A stretch of DNA of 64,000 bases from assembly GCA_030537455.1 (NCBI GenBank), contig JAUNMR010000002.1, forward strand, positions 1 through 64,000, written 5' to 3'. Below the pieces are notes generated by a model. That model had not been told where the DNA came from, did not search any database, and saw nothing but the letters and a program-made list of their open reading frames with translations. The stretch is from Planctomycetia bacterium. Lineage in GTDB: Bacteria > Planctomycetota > Planctomycetia > Pirellulales > Thermoguttaceae. Positions 27,531 through 35,949 of the stretch are shown piece after piece. Made by a program: the position numbers and the translations under genes. Positions within the stretch are counted from its first letter, which is position 1. Every line of letters begins with the position of its first letter.

Positions 27531-28742
27531 ATGCAAAAGGTTCACGTCGTCTTTTGGGGACGTCTTTTAACGTCAGTAGTATTAGTAGTATTGGCTGCGG
27601 TTTGCGCCCTGGACTCTCGGTGTTGCGCACAAGAAGAAACGCCGACGATTGATATTTCCCAGGATCTGAATCGGCATGTTATTATTGCCGCCGGTACGCC
27701 TGAGATTTACCAAGGTCATCCCTACCTAGTTCAGAATCCGGACGATTCTTTACTCCTGGTTTGGTGTATTAATCATGGCGGACCAGCCGGACCGATTGCA
27801 TACAGTTCCGACCGTGGTTTGACTTGGACTCGAATCGACGCCAATGCGCCGGAAGAATATCGAACTCATACGAATTGTCCGAGTATCTATCGATTGGTTG
27901 ACGTTCAAGGTCATGCGTGGCATTGGGTCTTTACCTCTCAACCTTGGTTAGCGCGTATTGTTAGCGGCGACGGAGGAAAGACCTGGGAAGAAAAAGCGCC
28001 GTTGGGATTTGCTAACGTTATGGCGTTTAGTTCGATTGTGCCTAAAAATCCCAATCTTCAAGACGGTTGCTATATTGGCTTTTTCCACCGACTACTGCGC
28101 AACGACGGCGTCGTGCTTAATAAGGAACCACGTACGAACGGACGACTTGAAGTAGTCGTTTCCGAAACGGAAGACGCTGGATTCACTTGGAGCGAGCCGC
28201 GAGTGATCGCGAGCGTCGAGGGTAAGGATTTGTGTGAACCGTGTGCGATTTGGTCCCCTGATAATAAGGAACTATGTTGTCTCATGCGTGAGAATACGCA
28301 TAAAGGGCGCAGTATGGCGACATTCAGTTCTGACGCGGGTCAAACCTGGACTCAACCACAAGACGTCTCCTGGGAATTGACCGGCGACCGTCATATTGCC
28401 AGATATATCGGCGAGAATCGTTTGTTTATCGCGTTTCGTGATCAGGCGCTGGAAAGTCCGACGCGTGGACACTTCCTCGGTTGGGTCGGTAGTTACGACG
28501 ATATTAAAAACGCAACGCCGGGCGAATATCGCGTGAAACTCCTTCATTCCTACGCTAAACCTTGGGTTGGCGATTGCGGGTACTCTGGCGTCGGCGTCTT
28601 TGACGACGGCTCGGTTATTGCGCTAACATACATAAAGTATCGTGACGATGAGGATAAACACTCAATTGTTGAGACGCGCTTTACTGTCGAGGAACTCGAC
28701 GCCATGGCAAGTGAATATGCCAAAGCCAACGAGAGTAAATAA
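27531..28742 (+). CDS. Secreted exo-sialidase-like (BNR repeat) protein
   Basis: The 403-residue protein opens with a hydrophobic export signal, 'LLTSVVLVVLAAVCALDS', followed by a Cys-rich stretch ending CCAQ. It contains four Asp-box repeats of the sialidase beta-propeller: SSDRGLTW, SGDGGKTW, TEDAGFTW and SSDAGQTW. The length fits a six-bladed propeller without extra domains. Many secreted members of this superfamily are annotated as exo-alpha-sialidase, but substrates vary and the arginine triad cannot be assigned with confidence. It lies about 170 bases before rhamnulokinase, which suggests a glycan-use setting (inference). Confidence 0.8.
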   Translation: MQKVHVVFWGRLLTSVVLVVLAAVCALDSRCCAQEETPTIDISQDLNRHVIIAAGTPEIYQGHPYLVQNPDDSLLLVWCINHGGPAGPIAYSSDRGLTWTRIDANAPEEYRTHTNCPSIYRLVDVQGHAWHWVFTSQPWLARIVSGDGGKTWEEKAPLGFANVMAFSSIVPKNPNLQDGCYIGFFHRLLRNDGVVLNKEPRTNGRLEVVVSETEDAGFTWSEPRVIASVEGKDLCEPCAIWSPDNKELCCLMRENTHKGRSMATFSSDAGQTWTQPQDVSWELTGDRHIARYIGENRLFIAFRDQALESPTRGHFLGWVGSYDDIKNATPGEYRVKLLHSYAKPWVGDCGYSGVGVFDDGSVIALTYIKYRDDEDKHSIVETRFTVEELDAMASEYAKANESK

Positions 28743-28781
28743 TTGCGTTCACATAGATTATTATTCAGTGTGAAATGTGGT

Positions 28782-28809
28782 TTGATTTTGGCGGTAACGT
28801 TCTTACAAT
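28782..28809 (+). promoter_or_regulatory. Promoter for rhamnulokinase
   Basis: TTGATT (28782-28787), a 16-base spacer and TACAAT (28804-28809). The start of transcription would be about 100 bases before the GTG start codon. Confidence 0.5.
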
Positions 28810-28914
28810 TACAGTAGAGACGAATTGGCACATAACGCCGTGTCGACTTTTGGGTTGACATGGATTGGCAAATAACACGACGTCGTCGGACGCCGTAGAA
28901 AAGACGAGGACACA

Positions 28915-30423
28915 GTGAAGAAATCATATTTAGCGATTGATATGGGAGCCTCCAGCGGTCGACATGTCGTTGCAAACTTTGACGGAAAAAAAGTCGAGCT
29001 TGAAGAACTTTACCGTTTTGAGAACGGTCCGGTCGAGATGAACGGTTCTCTGTACTGGGATCTGCCCGGTCTGTGGAAGAGCGTTCAACAGGGACTTTAC
29101 GCAGTCGGCGCGAAGTACGGCGACAAGATCACTAGCGTCGGCGTTGATACCTGGGGCGTGGACTTTGCGTTTCTCGGACGTGGCGGCGAACTGCTCGGTA
29201 ATCCCTATTGCTATCGCGATCCGCGCACCGACGGCGCCATGGCGCGCGCTTTCCAGGTCGTTCCTCGTGAAGAAATCTTTGCGCAAACCGGTCTGCAGTT
29301 CATGGATTTCAATTCCCTCTACCAGTTGATGGTAATGAAAGAACAGAACTCGCCGTTGCTCGACGTCGCTGAACGCTTGCTTCAGATTCCCGACTTGTTC
29401 CACTGGCTCCTCTCTGGCGTGGAAAGTAACGAATATACCAATGCGACGACGACCCAGTGCTTCAATCCGACGACGCGATCTTGGGCCTTCTCTCTCCTGA
29501 AGAAGTTTGGTATTCCAACGAACTTCCTGCCGCCGACGACCGAATCTGGCACGACGCTTGGTAAACTGCGCGCTAAACTCGCTCAAGAGACCGGTTTGAC
29601 GGCCGCCAATGTGGTGTTGCCCGGTACCCATGACACGGCAAGCGCTGTTTTTGCCGTACCGTCGCGCAGTCCGTTAGGCGTTCCTGATTGGGCTTATATT
29701 AGTCTCGGAACATGGGCGCTCATGGGTATTGAATCGCCTAAGCCGGTTGTCAACGACGTCGTTTCGCGCTTCAATTTCACGAATGAAGGGGGCGTTTGTG
29801 GCACCACGCGTATTCTCAAGAACATTTGTGGCATGTGGTTGTTACAAGAGTGCCGTCGCGTTTGGAATCAGCAGGGTAAAAAGAACGCCGCCGGAGAGTC
29901 GCTCGGTTGGGAAGACCTTAATCTTCTCACGGCGAACGCCAAGCCCTTTGTGACCTTTATCGACCCTGACGCGCCCGAATTCGCCAAGCCAGCCAACATG
30001 CCGCAATTGATTCGCGATTACGCTGCGCGTACCGGTCAGGTTGTGCCGGAAACCGACGGCGCCGTTCTGCGCGCAATCGTCGAAAGCTTGGCGCTGAAGT
30101 TCCGTCGCGTCCTTGGAATGTGCGAGGAAATTGGCGGACGTCGTATTGAGACGATTCACGTTGTCGGCGGCGGCGTGCGTAATAAGCTTCTTCTTCAAGC
30201 GACAGCTGACGCGACGGGTCGTCTGGTTGTGGGCGGTCCTATCGAGGGTACTGGCGTGGGAAACGCTCTTATGCAAGCGGTTGGCGCCGGTGATATCGCC
30301 GATGTGGTTGAAGCGCGCGAAGTTGTGCGTAATAGCTTTGAAATGACGACCTTCGAACCGGCTGAAAATTCTGCGCCCTATTGGGATCAAGCGTACGACC
30401 GCTTCCTGAAGATCATCGACTAG
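28915..30423 (+). CDS. rhaB: Rhamnulokinase
   Basis: The 502-residue protein is a FGGY-type sugar kinase. The rhamnulokinase signature is clear: 'YLAIDMGASSGRHVVANFDG', 'SVGVDTWGVDFAFLGRGGEL', 'NPYCYRDPRTDGAM', 'LPGTHDTASAVFAVP', 'YISLGTWALMGIE' and 'HVVGGGVRNKLLLQATADA'. It phosphorylates L-rhamnulose to rhamnulose 1-phosphate in the cytoplasm. The start is a GTG preceded by GAGGA. RhaA and RhaD homologues are not in this window, so the rest of the rhamnose pathway must lie elsewhere. A strong terminator follows. Confidence 0.95.
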   Translation: MKKSYLAIDMGASSGRHVVANFDGKKVELEELYRFENGPVEMNGSLYWDLPGLWKSVQQGLYAVGAKYGDKITSVGVDTWGVDFAFLGRGGELLGNPYCYRDPRTDGAMARAFQVVPREEIFAQTGLQFMDFNSLYQLMVMKEQNSPLLDVAERLLQIPDLFHWLLSGVESNEYTNATTTQCFNPTTRSWAFSLLKKFGIPTNFLPPTTESGTTLGKLRAKLAQETGLTAANVVLPGTHDTASAVFAVPSRSPLGVPDWAYISLGTWALMGIESPKPVVNDVVSRFNFTNEGGVCGTTRILKNICGMWLLQECRRVWNQQGKKNAAGESLGWEDLNLLTANAKPFVTFIDPDAPEFAKPANMPQLIRDYAARTGQVVPETDGAVLRAIVESLALKFRRVLGMCEEIGGRRIETIHVVGGGVRNKLLLQATADATGRLVVGGPIEGTGVGNALMQAVGAGDIADVVEAREVVRNSFEMTTFEPAENSAPYWDQAYDRFLKIID

Positions 30424-30534
30424 TATGACGCGACTTGACGCTGGTATGTCCCGGAAGATAGCCGATCCTGACACATCGCTTGCGTCCTCCTATGTTTAGT
30501 CGCAAGATGCGCGTTGTTTACCGTTATTTATCAG

Positions 30535-30588
30535 AATAACCAGAGCAATTGTTTCTCGAAACGCCGCTCTGGTTATTTGTTTTTTTTA
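30535..30588 (+). terminator. Intrinsic terminator after rhaB
   Basis: The arms AATAACCAGAGC (30535-30546) and GCTCTGGTTATT (30566-30577) are perfect over 12 bases, followed by TTTGTTTTTTTT. Confidence 0.9.
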
Positions 30589-30597
30589 TACCTTGCC

Positions 30598-30625
30598 TTG
30601 TCGATTTGTTACGTTATGTTATAAT
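30598..30625 (+). promoter_or_regulatory. Promoter for the VTT-domain gene
   Basis: TTGTCG (30598-30603), a 16-base spacer and a consensus TATAAT (30620-30625). Confidence 0.5.
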
Positions 30626-30676
30626 TTCATAAACGTTTGCTAACCTGCGATATTAAAGATGTTATCGTGGCATCGA

Positions 30677-30707
30677 AACACGAGTCGCTCTTTGAACGAC
30701 TCGTGTT
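30677..30707 (+). other. Perfect hairpin in the leader of the VTT-domain gene
   Basis: AACACGAGTCG (30677-30687) pairs perfectly with CGACTCGTGTT (30697-30707) around a 9-base loop. It lies downstream of the predicted promoter and before any start codon. The following bases (GTTGCAG) are not T-rich, so it is a leader structure or a weak attenuator rather than a plain terminator. Confidence 0.6.
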
Positions 30708-30856
30708 GTTGCAGTTAACCGGATCGATTTCGCGGTTGGAATATCCCGGTGTGCGGACGTTTAGCGATTATGTTTGAGCACACGGCGACGCGAGCGCATG
30801 CACGACTTCCCGATAAGCTCGTCTTTCAAGGCGTGCCCTTAGTCATAGTTACGTTG

Positions 30857-31567
30857 ATGGAATCAGCAGAAAAAACAACTTTGAACAACTCAGATTTGTC
30901 ACCAGTTAACGAAGGGACGGTCGACCACGAATGTCAGTCGAAGCGCGCGCCCCTTTGCCTACGTCCCTTTTATTTCTGTTCACGCTGTCTGCGACGGCTT
31001 TATGATTGGGTTCTTTCCCTCGCTCATACTCGTCATGGCACGGCGTTTTTGTTCCTGTTGTCATTTGCAGAAAGCTCGTTCTTCCCGATTCCTCCCGACG
31101 TTTTACAAATTGCGCTGTCGATCGAACGTCCAAAGCGCTCCTTCTATTATGCTATTGTTAGCGCGTTTGGGTCTGTTTGTGGCGCCGTGCTCGGTTGGTA
31201 TATCGGCTTTGCTTTATGGCAGGTTCTCAGTCCCTTTTTTGTGCCCATGATCATCTCTGCGGAGGTTATGCAGAGAGTGCAAGAGTTTTTCCAGGAGTGG
31301 GGCTTCTATGCGCTATTTGCCGCCGCCTTTACCCCGATTCCCTTTAAAGCCTTTACGATCTCAGCCGGTCTTGCCGAGATGTCCTTACCCATTATGCTAG
31401 CCGCTTCTTTTGTGGGACGTAGCGCGCGATTCTTGCTTACCGCAACGTTGATTTATTTCATCGGACCTACTGTCAAAGTTTGGATCGATAAGTACTTCGG
31501 ATGGTTGACCATCGTGCTCTTTGTTTTGCTCCTGGGCGGTTTTTATTGCATTAAATACATCGTCTGA
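30857..31567 (+). CDS. VTT/SNARE-associated membrane protein (YqaA/DedA-like)
   Basis: About 236 residues from the ATG at 30857. In-frame starts at 30749 (GTG) and 30770 (ATG) are possible and no binding site decides. After about 60 polar residues the family core begins at 'LYDWVLSLAHTRHGTAFLF'. It continues through 'FAESSFFPIPPDVLQIAL', an inner re-entrant region with two prolines, several membrane helices, 'AAAFTPIPFKAFTISAG' and 'VGRSARFLLTATLIYF'. The paired 'FPIPPD' and 'TPIPFK' motifs are typical of the DedA superfamily, some of whose members flip lipid carriers or other lipids. It lies 95 bases before metX and may share its transcript. Confidence 0.85.
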   Translation: MESAEKTTLNNSDLSPVNEGTVDHECQSKRAPLCLRPFYFCSRCLRRLYDWVLSLAHTRHGTAFLFLLSFAESSFFPIPPDVLQIALSIERPKRSFYYAIVSAFGSVCGAVLGWYIGFALWQVLSPFFVPMIISAEVMQRVQEFFQEWGFYALFAAAFTPIPFKAFTISAGLAEMSLPIMLAASFVGRSARFLLTATLIYFIGPTVKVWIDKYFGWLTIVLFVLLLGGFYCIKYIV

Positions 31568-31662
31568 TCCCCACGATCTTTTGGAAGAATATAGGGATCT
31601 TGGTTTGTTGTATTTGGCAACGGCTATCTTTCCACTAGGAACGTTTAAGGATTTTTATAGTA

Positions 31663-33477
31663 ATGTCGACGAACGATCTGTTTGATAGTAGCGATTCGGT
31701 GCGTTCAGGTCGGCCTTTGGCTCATGTGAAAACCGCAGTTTTCCCGGGGCCCGTGACGCTTACGACCGGCGGAGTCTTGCCTGAATTACAAGTTGCCTAT
31801 GAAACGTATGGCGAACTGAGCCCTCACAAAGACAACGCTGTTCTGATTTTCCATGCGCTCTCGGGCGATTCCCACGTCGCCGCGCATGACGATCAAGACG
31901 ATCCGGGCTGGTGGGATCTACTTGTTGGACCTGGCAAATACGTCGATACCAATCGCTATTTTGTTATCTGCGCCAATGTTCTAGGCGGTTGTCGTGGCAC
32001 GACTGGTCCTGATAGCATTAACCCCAAGACCGGTCATAAGTACGGCGTTGATTTCCCACCGATTAGCGTTACTGATATTGTCGATTCACAACGCATGCTC
32101 TTACAGTCGCTTGGGATCGAACGTCTTCTCGCGATTATTGGCGGTTCCCTCGGAGGTCTAATGGCGCTCGAGTGGGGCGCTAGATATCCCGAGAGCGTTG
32201 CGGGTATTGCCGCGATCGCCACAGGCGCGCGTATGACCACTCAAGCGCTTGCCTTCGATATCGTCGCGCGTAACGCTATTATAAGCGACCCTAATTTCCA
32301 CGGTGGTCAGTATTACGATAAAGCAGAGGGACCGTCGGTAGGTCTGGCAATCGCTCGTATGCTCGGGCACATTACATACTTGTCTCAAGAGTCGATGAAT
32401 CGCAAATTTAACGCGAATCGTAACGTAGGACGTAAATTAGACACGACCTTTGAGACGAAATTTTCCGTTGGTTCTTATCTTGCGTATCAAGGCGGTAAAT
32501 TCGTTGAACGATTCGACGCTAATAGTTACTTAACGTTGACTTTGGCGCTAGACGCTTTCGATTGGGGCGCCACACGCGAACTTCTCGTGTCTAATATGAG
32601 ACGTTCCATGTGTCGTTGGCTCTTTGCGAGTTTTAGTTCCGATTGGCTCTTTCCGACCTTTCAGGCGCGTGAACTTGTCGACGCCGCGATCAAAGCAGAT
32701 AAACGCGTGAGTTATTGTACGATCAAGAGCGATTGCGGTCATGACGCCTTTCTTTTGGAAAACGAACTTCCTACTTATGGCGGTTTGATCGGTTCTTTTC
32801 TACATAATCTCTCACTCGACTGGCGTCCTCACGACTCTGAACGTCGACAGATGCTCAATGACAGCTATGGCAAACCGAGTAAACCGCGAAAAGTTCGACT
32901 CGATTACGACAGCATTTTGGCTCTTGTTCCGCCTATGACGAAGGTTCTTGACCTCGGATGTGGTAAGGGCGATCTGCTCATGCGTTTGAAGGAGCGCGGG
33001 CACGAAAGAGTCGTGGGCGTTGAAGTTGAAGAACAACTCGTTTTGAAGTGTGTGGAGAAGGGACTCGACGTTGTGCAACTCGATCTCAACGACGGACTAC
33101 GTTCCTTCTCGGATCATCAGTTCGATTTCGTTGTTCTTTCTAAGACGTTGCAAACAATTCGTAACGTTGAGCTTGTGCTCAACGAGATGCTACGCATTGG
33201 CACGCGCGCAATTGTCAGCTTTCCCAACCTTGGCTATAAAAAATACCGTAAGCAGTTACAGGAGGGACACGCGCCGCAAACCGATCCTAGACCCGGCGTT
33301 ACTTGGTATAACACCAATGACGTGCGCTTTTTGACATTGTCCGATTTCGAGGAATTCTGCGAACATAAAGGTTACAAGATTTTTCGTAAGGTTGCTCTTG
33401 ACGCTGAAACAGGCGAGATTGTTGACGACAATCATACTGACAATGCAGACGTTGTGATCGCGGTGTTAGGTCGCTAG
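31663..33477 (+). CDS. metX: Homoserine O-acetyltransferase fused to MetW
   Basis: The 604-residue protein joins two enzymes of methionine synthesis. Residues of about 20-385 are MetX, an alpha/beta hydrolase-fold acyltransferase: 'NAVLIFHALSGDSHVA', 'GGCRGTTGPDSINP', the nucleophile GGSLGG near residue 165, 'DWLFPTFQAREL' with the likely Asp, and 'SDCGHDAFLLE' with the His. From about residue 408 it is MetW, a small methyltransferase-fold protein: 'DYDSILALVPPMTKVLDLGC', 'KGDLLMRLKERGHERVVGVE' and 'VVLSKTLQTIRNVELVLNEM'. MetX and MetW are usually separate adjacent genes, so the in-frame fusion is notable. MetW supports MetX activity in bacteria where it has been studied. AAGGATTTTTATAGTA precedes the ATG. 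Confidence 0.93.
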   Translation: MSTNDLFDSSDSVRSGRPLAHVKTAVFPGPVTLTTGGVLPELQVAYETYGELSPHKDNAVLIFHALSGDSHVAAHDDQDDPGWWDLLVGPGKYVDTNRYFVICANVLGGCRGTTGPDSINPKTGHKYGVDFPPISVTDIVDSQRMLLQSLGIERLLAIIGGSLGGLMALEWGARYPESVAGIAAIATGARMTTQALAFDIVARNAIISDPNFHGGQYYDKAEGPSVGLAIARMLGHITYLSQESMNRKFNANRNVGRKLDTTFETKFSVGSYLAYQGGKFVERFDANSYLTLTLALDAFDWGATRELLVSNMRRSMCRWLFASFSSDWLFPTFQARELVDAAIKADKRVSYCTIKSDCGHDAFLLENELPTYGGLIGSFLHNLSLDWRPHDSERRQMLNDSYGKPSKPRKVRLDYDSILALVPPMTKVLDLGCGKGDLLMRLKERGHERVVGVEVEEQLVLKCVEKGLDVVQLDLNDGLRSFSDHQFDFVVLSKTLQTIRNVELVLNEMLRIGTRAIVSFPNLGYKKYRKQLQEGHAPQTDPRPGVTWYNTNDVRFLTLSDFEEFCEHKGYKIFRKVALDAETGEIVDDNHTDNADVVIAVLGR

Positions 33478-33587
33478 GAGAATGGGGAATCCCACGCGTT
33501 CTGGTATGACCCTGAAGAACTCATGGGCTTAAGTCGAGTTTTTTTGACAAAAAGGACTCTTTTTGCCGTCCACGGCAAACTCCCCGC

Positions 33588-33617
33588 TTGACGAGTCCCC
33601 CAGCTTGACGCTATATT
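33588..33617 (+). promoter_or_regulatory. Promoter before the membrane-anchored repeat protein
   Basis: TTGACG (33588-33593), an 18-base spacer and TATATT (33612-33617). Confidence 0.4.
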
Positions 33618-33703
33618 ATACTTGAAGTTGTACCTTTATACGATTGGGAAGCGTGGCTGACGTCGTGACGACCAACCCGTAACCCAATAAAGGATTGTAT
33701 ATA

Positions 33704-34600
33704 ATGAGCAAACAGAAAATCGAAGAAAGAAACAGTCTTGAACAGCTCCTACTGCGTTGGCAAAAGAGCTTCGAGAATAATAAGGCTAAAACATACCAAC
33801 TTGTCGCTGTTGTGGCGCTCGTCGTTCTTGTCGTACTCGTCGTGCGTTCTGGCGTGTTCCGTGGCACGAATGAATTGAACGCGGTTGACGCCGCCTATTA
33901 CAGCGCGACTTTGGGGTCTGTTGTCGGCGGAATTACCGACGCAGAACAACTTGCTACGATTGCGCAAGCGACGAAAAATCCTGCAGAAGCTAGCGCTATG
34001 AAGCTGACCGCGGGCGAAGCGTATCTGCGCGCCGCCACGCAAGATATAGCCAGCGCAAAGGCTTATAGTCGCGGCGCTTCCAGTGATAACAAGGAAAAAC
34101 CTGCGGATCCGTCCGTTAATTTCCAACTGGCTGTCGAACTCTTTGAAGCGGTTTCTAACGCTCAAAATCCCCTGCTCAAGGCGCGTGCTAATTATGACCT
34201 CGGTTTGGCTCAGGAAGGCTTGGCTTCTGTCGCCGCCAATGACGAGGCGGTTGTAGCTGCCTTGGACGTAGCGAAAGAACGTTATTCTGTGGCTTCTGAA
34301 ATTGCCAATACGCCTTATCAACGTCCTGCACAAACTAACCTTGTCAATTTACAACGTAAACTGACGGTCGATTACTACAAGAGCGTGGCGAATAGCTTCC
34401 GTACGTTACCCGATCCCGCCGACGCCGAGTCGATTCTGACTGGCGAAACTGAGTTGAATGTCGGCGAGCCGCTGAACGTTGGTGAATTCGACACTGCTGA
34501 CGACGACGTCACAGAGGCTACCGAAGACGCTAGCGCCGAAGAACCCCCTGTTGAAGAAGTCACGCCCGAAGTCGACGAAGCTCCAGCCGACCCTGAATAA
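33704..34600 (+). CDS. Single-pass membrane protein of unknown function, TPR-like periplasmic part, acidic tail
   Basis: About 298 residues from the ATG at 33704 (an in-frame TTG at 33695 is less likely). A short charged cytoplasmic N-terminus with 'SLEQLLLRWQKSFENNKAK' precedes one membrane helix ('LVAVVALVVLVVLVV', about residues 32-48). The remaining part is Ala-rich and helical, with paired-helix phrasing ('AVELFEAVSNAQNPLLKARA', 'YDLGLAQEGLASVA') like tetratricopeptide repeats. The last 50 residues are acidic and proline-containing ('EPPVEEVTPEVDEAP'). The topology recalls YfgM-type tetratricopeptide proteins, but identity is not proven. Confidence 0.65.
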   Translation: MSKQKIEERNSLEQLLLRWQKSFENNKAKTYQLVAVVALVVLVVLVVRSGVFRGTNELNAVDAAYYSATLGSVVGGITDAEQLATIAQATKNPAEASAMKLTAGEAYLRAATQDIASAKAYSRGASSDNKEKPADPSVNFQLAVELFEAVSNAQNPLLKARANYDLGLAQEGLASVAANDEAVVAALDVAKERYSVASEIANTPYQRPAQTNLVNLQRKLTVDYYKSVANSFRTLPDPADAESILTGETELNVGEPLNVGEFDTADDDVTEATEDASAEEPPVEEVTPEVDEAPADPE

Positions 34601-34631
34601 TTCATTCAGCAATAACGAATCGTGTGTGTTT

Positions 34632-34659
34632 GCTGTTCTTTATTGAAGAGGAGAACAGC
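34632..34659 (+). terminator. First hairpin after the membrane-anchored protein gene
   Basis: GCTGTTCT (34632-34639) pairs with AGAACAGC (34652-34659). No T tract follows, so it is probably not a terminator on its own. Confidence 0.35.
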
Positions 34660-34676
34660 GATAATTAAGACCGAAG

Positions 34677-34710
34677 GACTACTGTCGTTTTTATCGCGAC
34701 GGTAGTCTTT
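34677..34710 (+). terminator. Terminator-like hairpin between convergent genes
   Basis: GACTACTGTCG (34677-34687) pairs with CGACGGTAGTC (34697-34707) with one G-T pair, followed by TTTGCTTCTTT. It lies between the membrane-anchored protein gene and the convergent xerC-like gene. Confidence 0.55.
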
Positions 34711-34767
34711 GCTTCTTTGAGGGCGCTTTTGACGTCCTTTGCTTACAACTATTCGACACGCGTCTGA

Positions 34768-35880
34768 CTAGGCGCGCGGATGCCTCTTCTGATAAACCTC
34801 GCGTAGCTTTGAAACGTCGACGTGAGTGTATATTTGCGTTGTCGCGATACTTTCGTGTCCGAGCATCTCTTGCACCTGCCTTAGATCTGCGCCGCCTTGT
34901 AAAAGATGGGTTGCGAAACTATGACGCAATGAGTGCGGACTAATCGTCTTAGGCGCGCCGATACGTAATGCGTACTTTTTCACCAGTTCCCACACCGCTT
35001 CACGATGCAGTTTCATACCATTGTATGACACAAAGGCATATTGTGCCGGGTTGTCGGTTCGCTTGGATTGTGGACGTCGTTGTAGAGAGACTGGCGCATC
35101 GGAAAAATTGCCTGTCAACGCGTTGGCGTCATCATGAGAGAAGCTAAAGACCATTTCATCCTCTATCCTCGGGGGAGTCGGCTTTTGCGTACGTTCCTTT
35201 TCCCTCAAGGCAGGGGATCGCGCGTAGCAGGCGCGTTTTAATAATTCTTCGCGCGACTGCGACAACCAAAGCTTGAACGCTACAATCGCGGATTCTCCGA
35301 GGTGGACAACGCGTTCCTTTGAACCTTTTCCAATGCACAAACAGCACGCCCTGTCAAGCCAGACGTTTTCTAGTTTAAGATTCACGACCTCGGAGACACG
35401 ACATCCGGTGGCGTAGCAGAATTCGAGTATTGCGCGATCGCGTATCCATAATCTGTCAGTTTCAGGGTTCGGTTCCACGAGAAGACGCGAGATCTGCCCA
35501 GGGGAAAGAACCGAGGGCAGACGTTCCCATTTCTTCTGTGTTCCTATGAGCTTCGCGACGTTTCGAGTAATGAGTCCTTCACCGAGAAGAAAGTTAAAAA
35601 AAACGCGTACTGAGGTTACGTTGCGTGCGATCGACGCTGGTGAAAAGGACAAATCATTGAGAGACGCCACATAATCGGAGAGTTGAGTCGGCGTTAACTC
35701 TTCAATCTTTCGCTCTCCAAGCCAGCGGTAGAAGCGGAGTAAGTCGGAACGATACGCCATGCAGGTATTGGGGGACAATTGACGCTCGTGCGCGATATAT
35801 TCCAGGAAATTACGTAGCCACGAACGCTGGGAGTCAACCGGTATAACTTTTTGTGGCGTGAGTGTTCGACGTGGAGGCAT
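34768..35880 (-). CDS. xerC: Tyrosine recombinase, XerC/XerD family, with an internal insertion
   Basis: The 370-residue protein has an N-terminal SAM-like core-binding domain ('FLEYIAHERQLSPNTCMAYR') and a catalytic domain with all key residues. These are Arg in 'ATGCRVSEVVNL' (about 159), Lys in 'GKGSKER' (about 187), His and Arg in 'SPHSLRHSFATHLLQGGADL' (about 315), His in 'MLGHESIATTQ' and Tyr in 'IYTHVDV' (about 352). Family members are usually near 300 residues. The excess is about 70 polar residues between the Lys hairpin and the HxxR box. Likely role: resolving chromosome dimers at dif, or a related site-specific reaction. No mobile-element context is visible. AAGGCGG precedes the ATG. 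Confidence 0.88.
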   Translation of the reverse strand: MPPRRTLTPQKVIPVDSQRSWLRNFLEYIAHERQLSPNTCMAYRSDLLRFYRWLGERKIEELTPTQLSDYVASLNDLSFSPASIARNVTSVRVFFNFLLGEGLITRNVAKLIGTQKKWERLPSVLSPGQISRLLVEPNPETDRLWIRDRAILEFCYATGCRVSEVVNLKLENVWLDRACCLCIGKGSKERVVHLGESAIVAFKLWLSQSREELLKRACYARSPALREKERTQKPTPPRIEDEMVFSFSHDDANALTGNFSDAPVSLQRRPQSKRTDNPAQYAFVSYNGMKLHREAVWELVKKYALRIGAPKTISPHSLRHSFATHLLQGGADLRQVQEMLGHESIATTQIYTHVDVSKLREVYQKRHPRA

Positions 35881-35949
35881 GAGTCCGCCTTGTTCCTAAT
35901 GATGATCCACATGCGAGATTGATCGTTCTAACCTACCGTTATAAATAGA

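Noticed and set aside
31568-31662. Possible SAM or other riboswitch before the MetX-MetW gene
   Set aside because: The 95-base gap is too short for the known SAM riboswitch classes I could compare, and no conserved core is visible.
34768-35880. The Xer-type recombinase considered as an integrase marking a mobile element
   Set aside because: Motifs are XerC/D-like, neighbours are ordinary chromosomal genes, and no att-like direct repeats or tRNA gene flank it.
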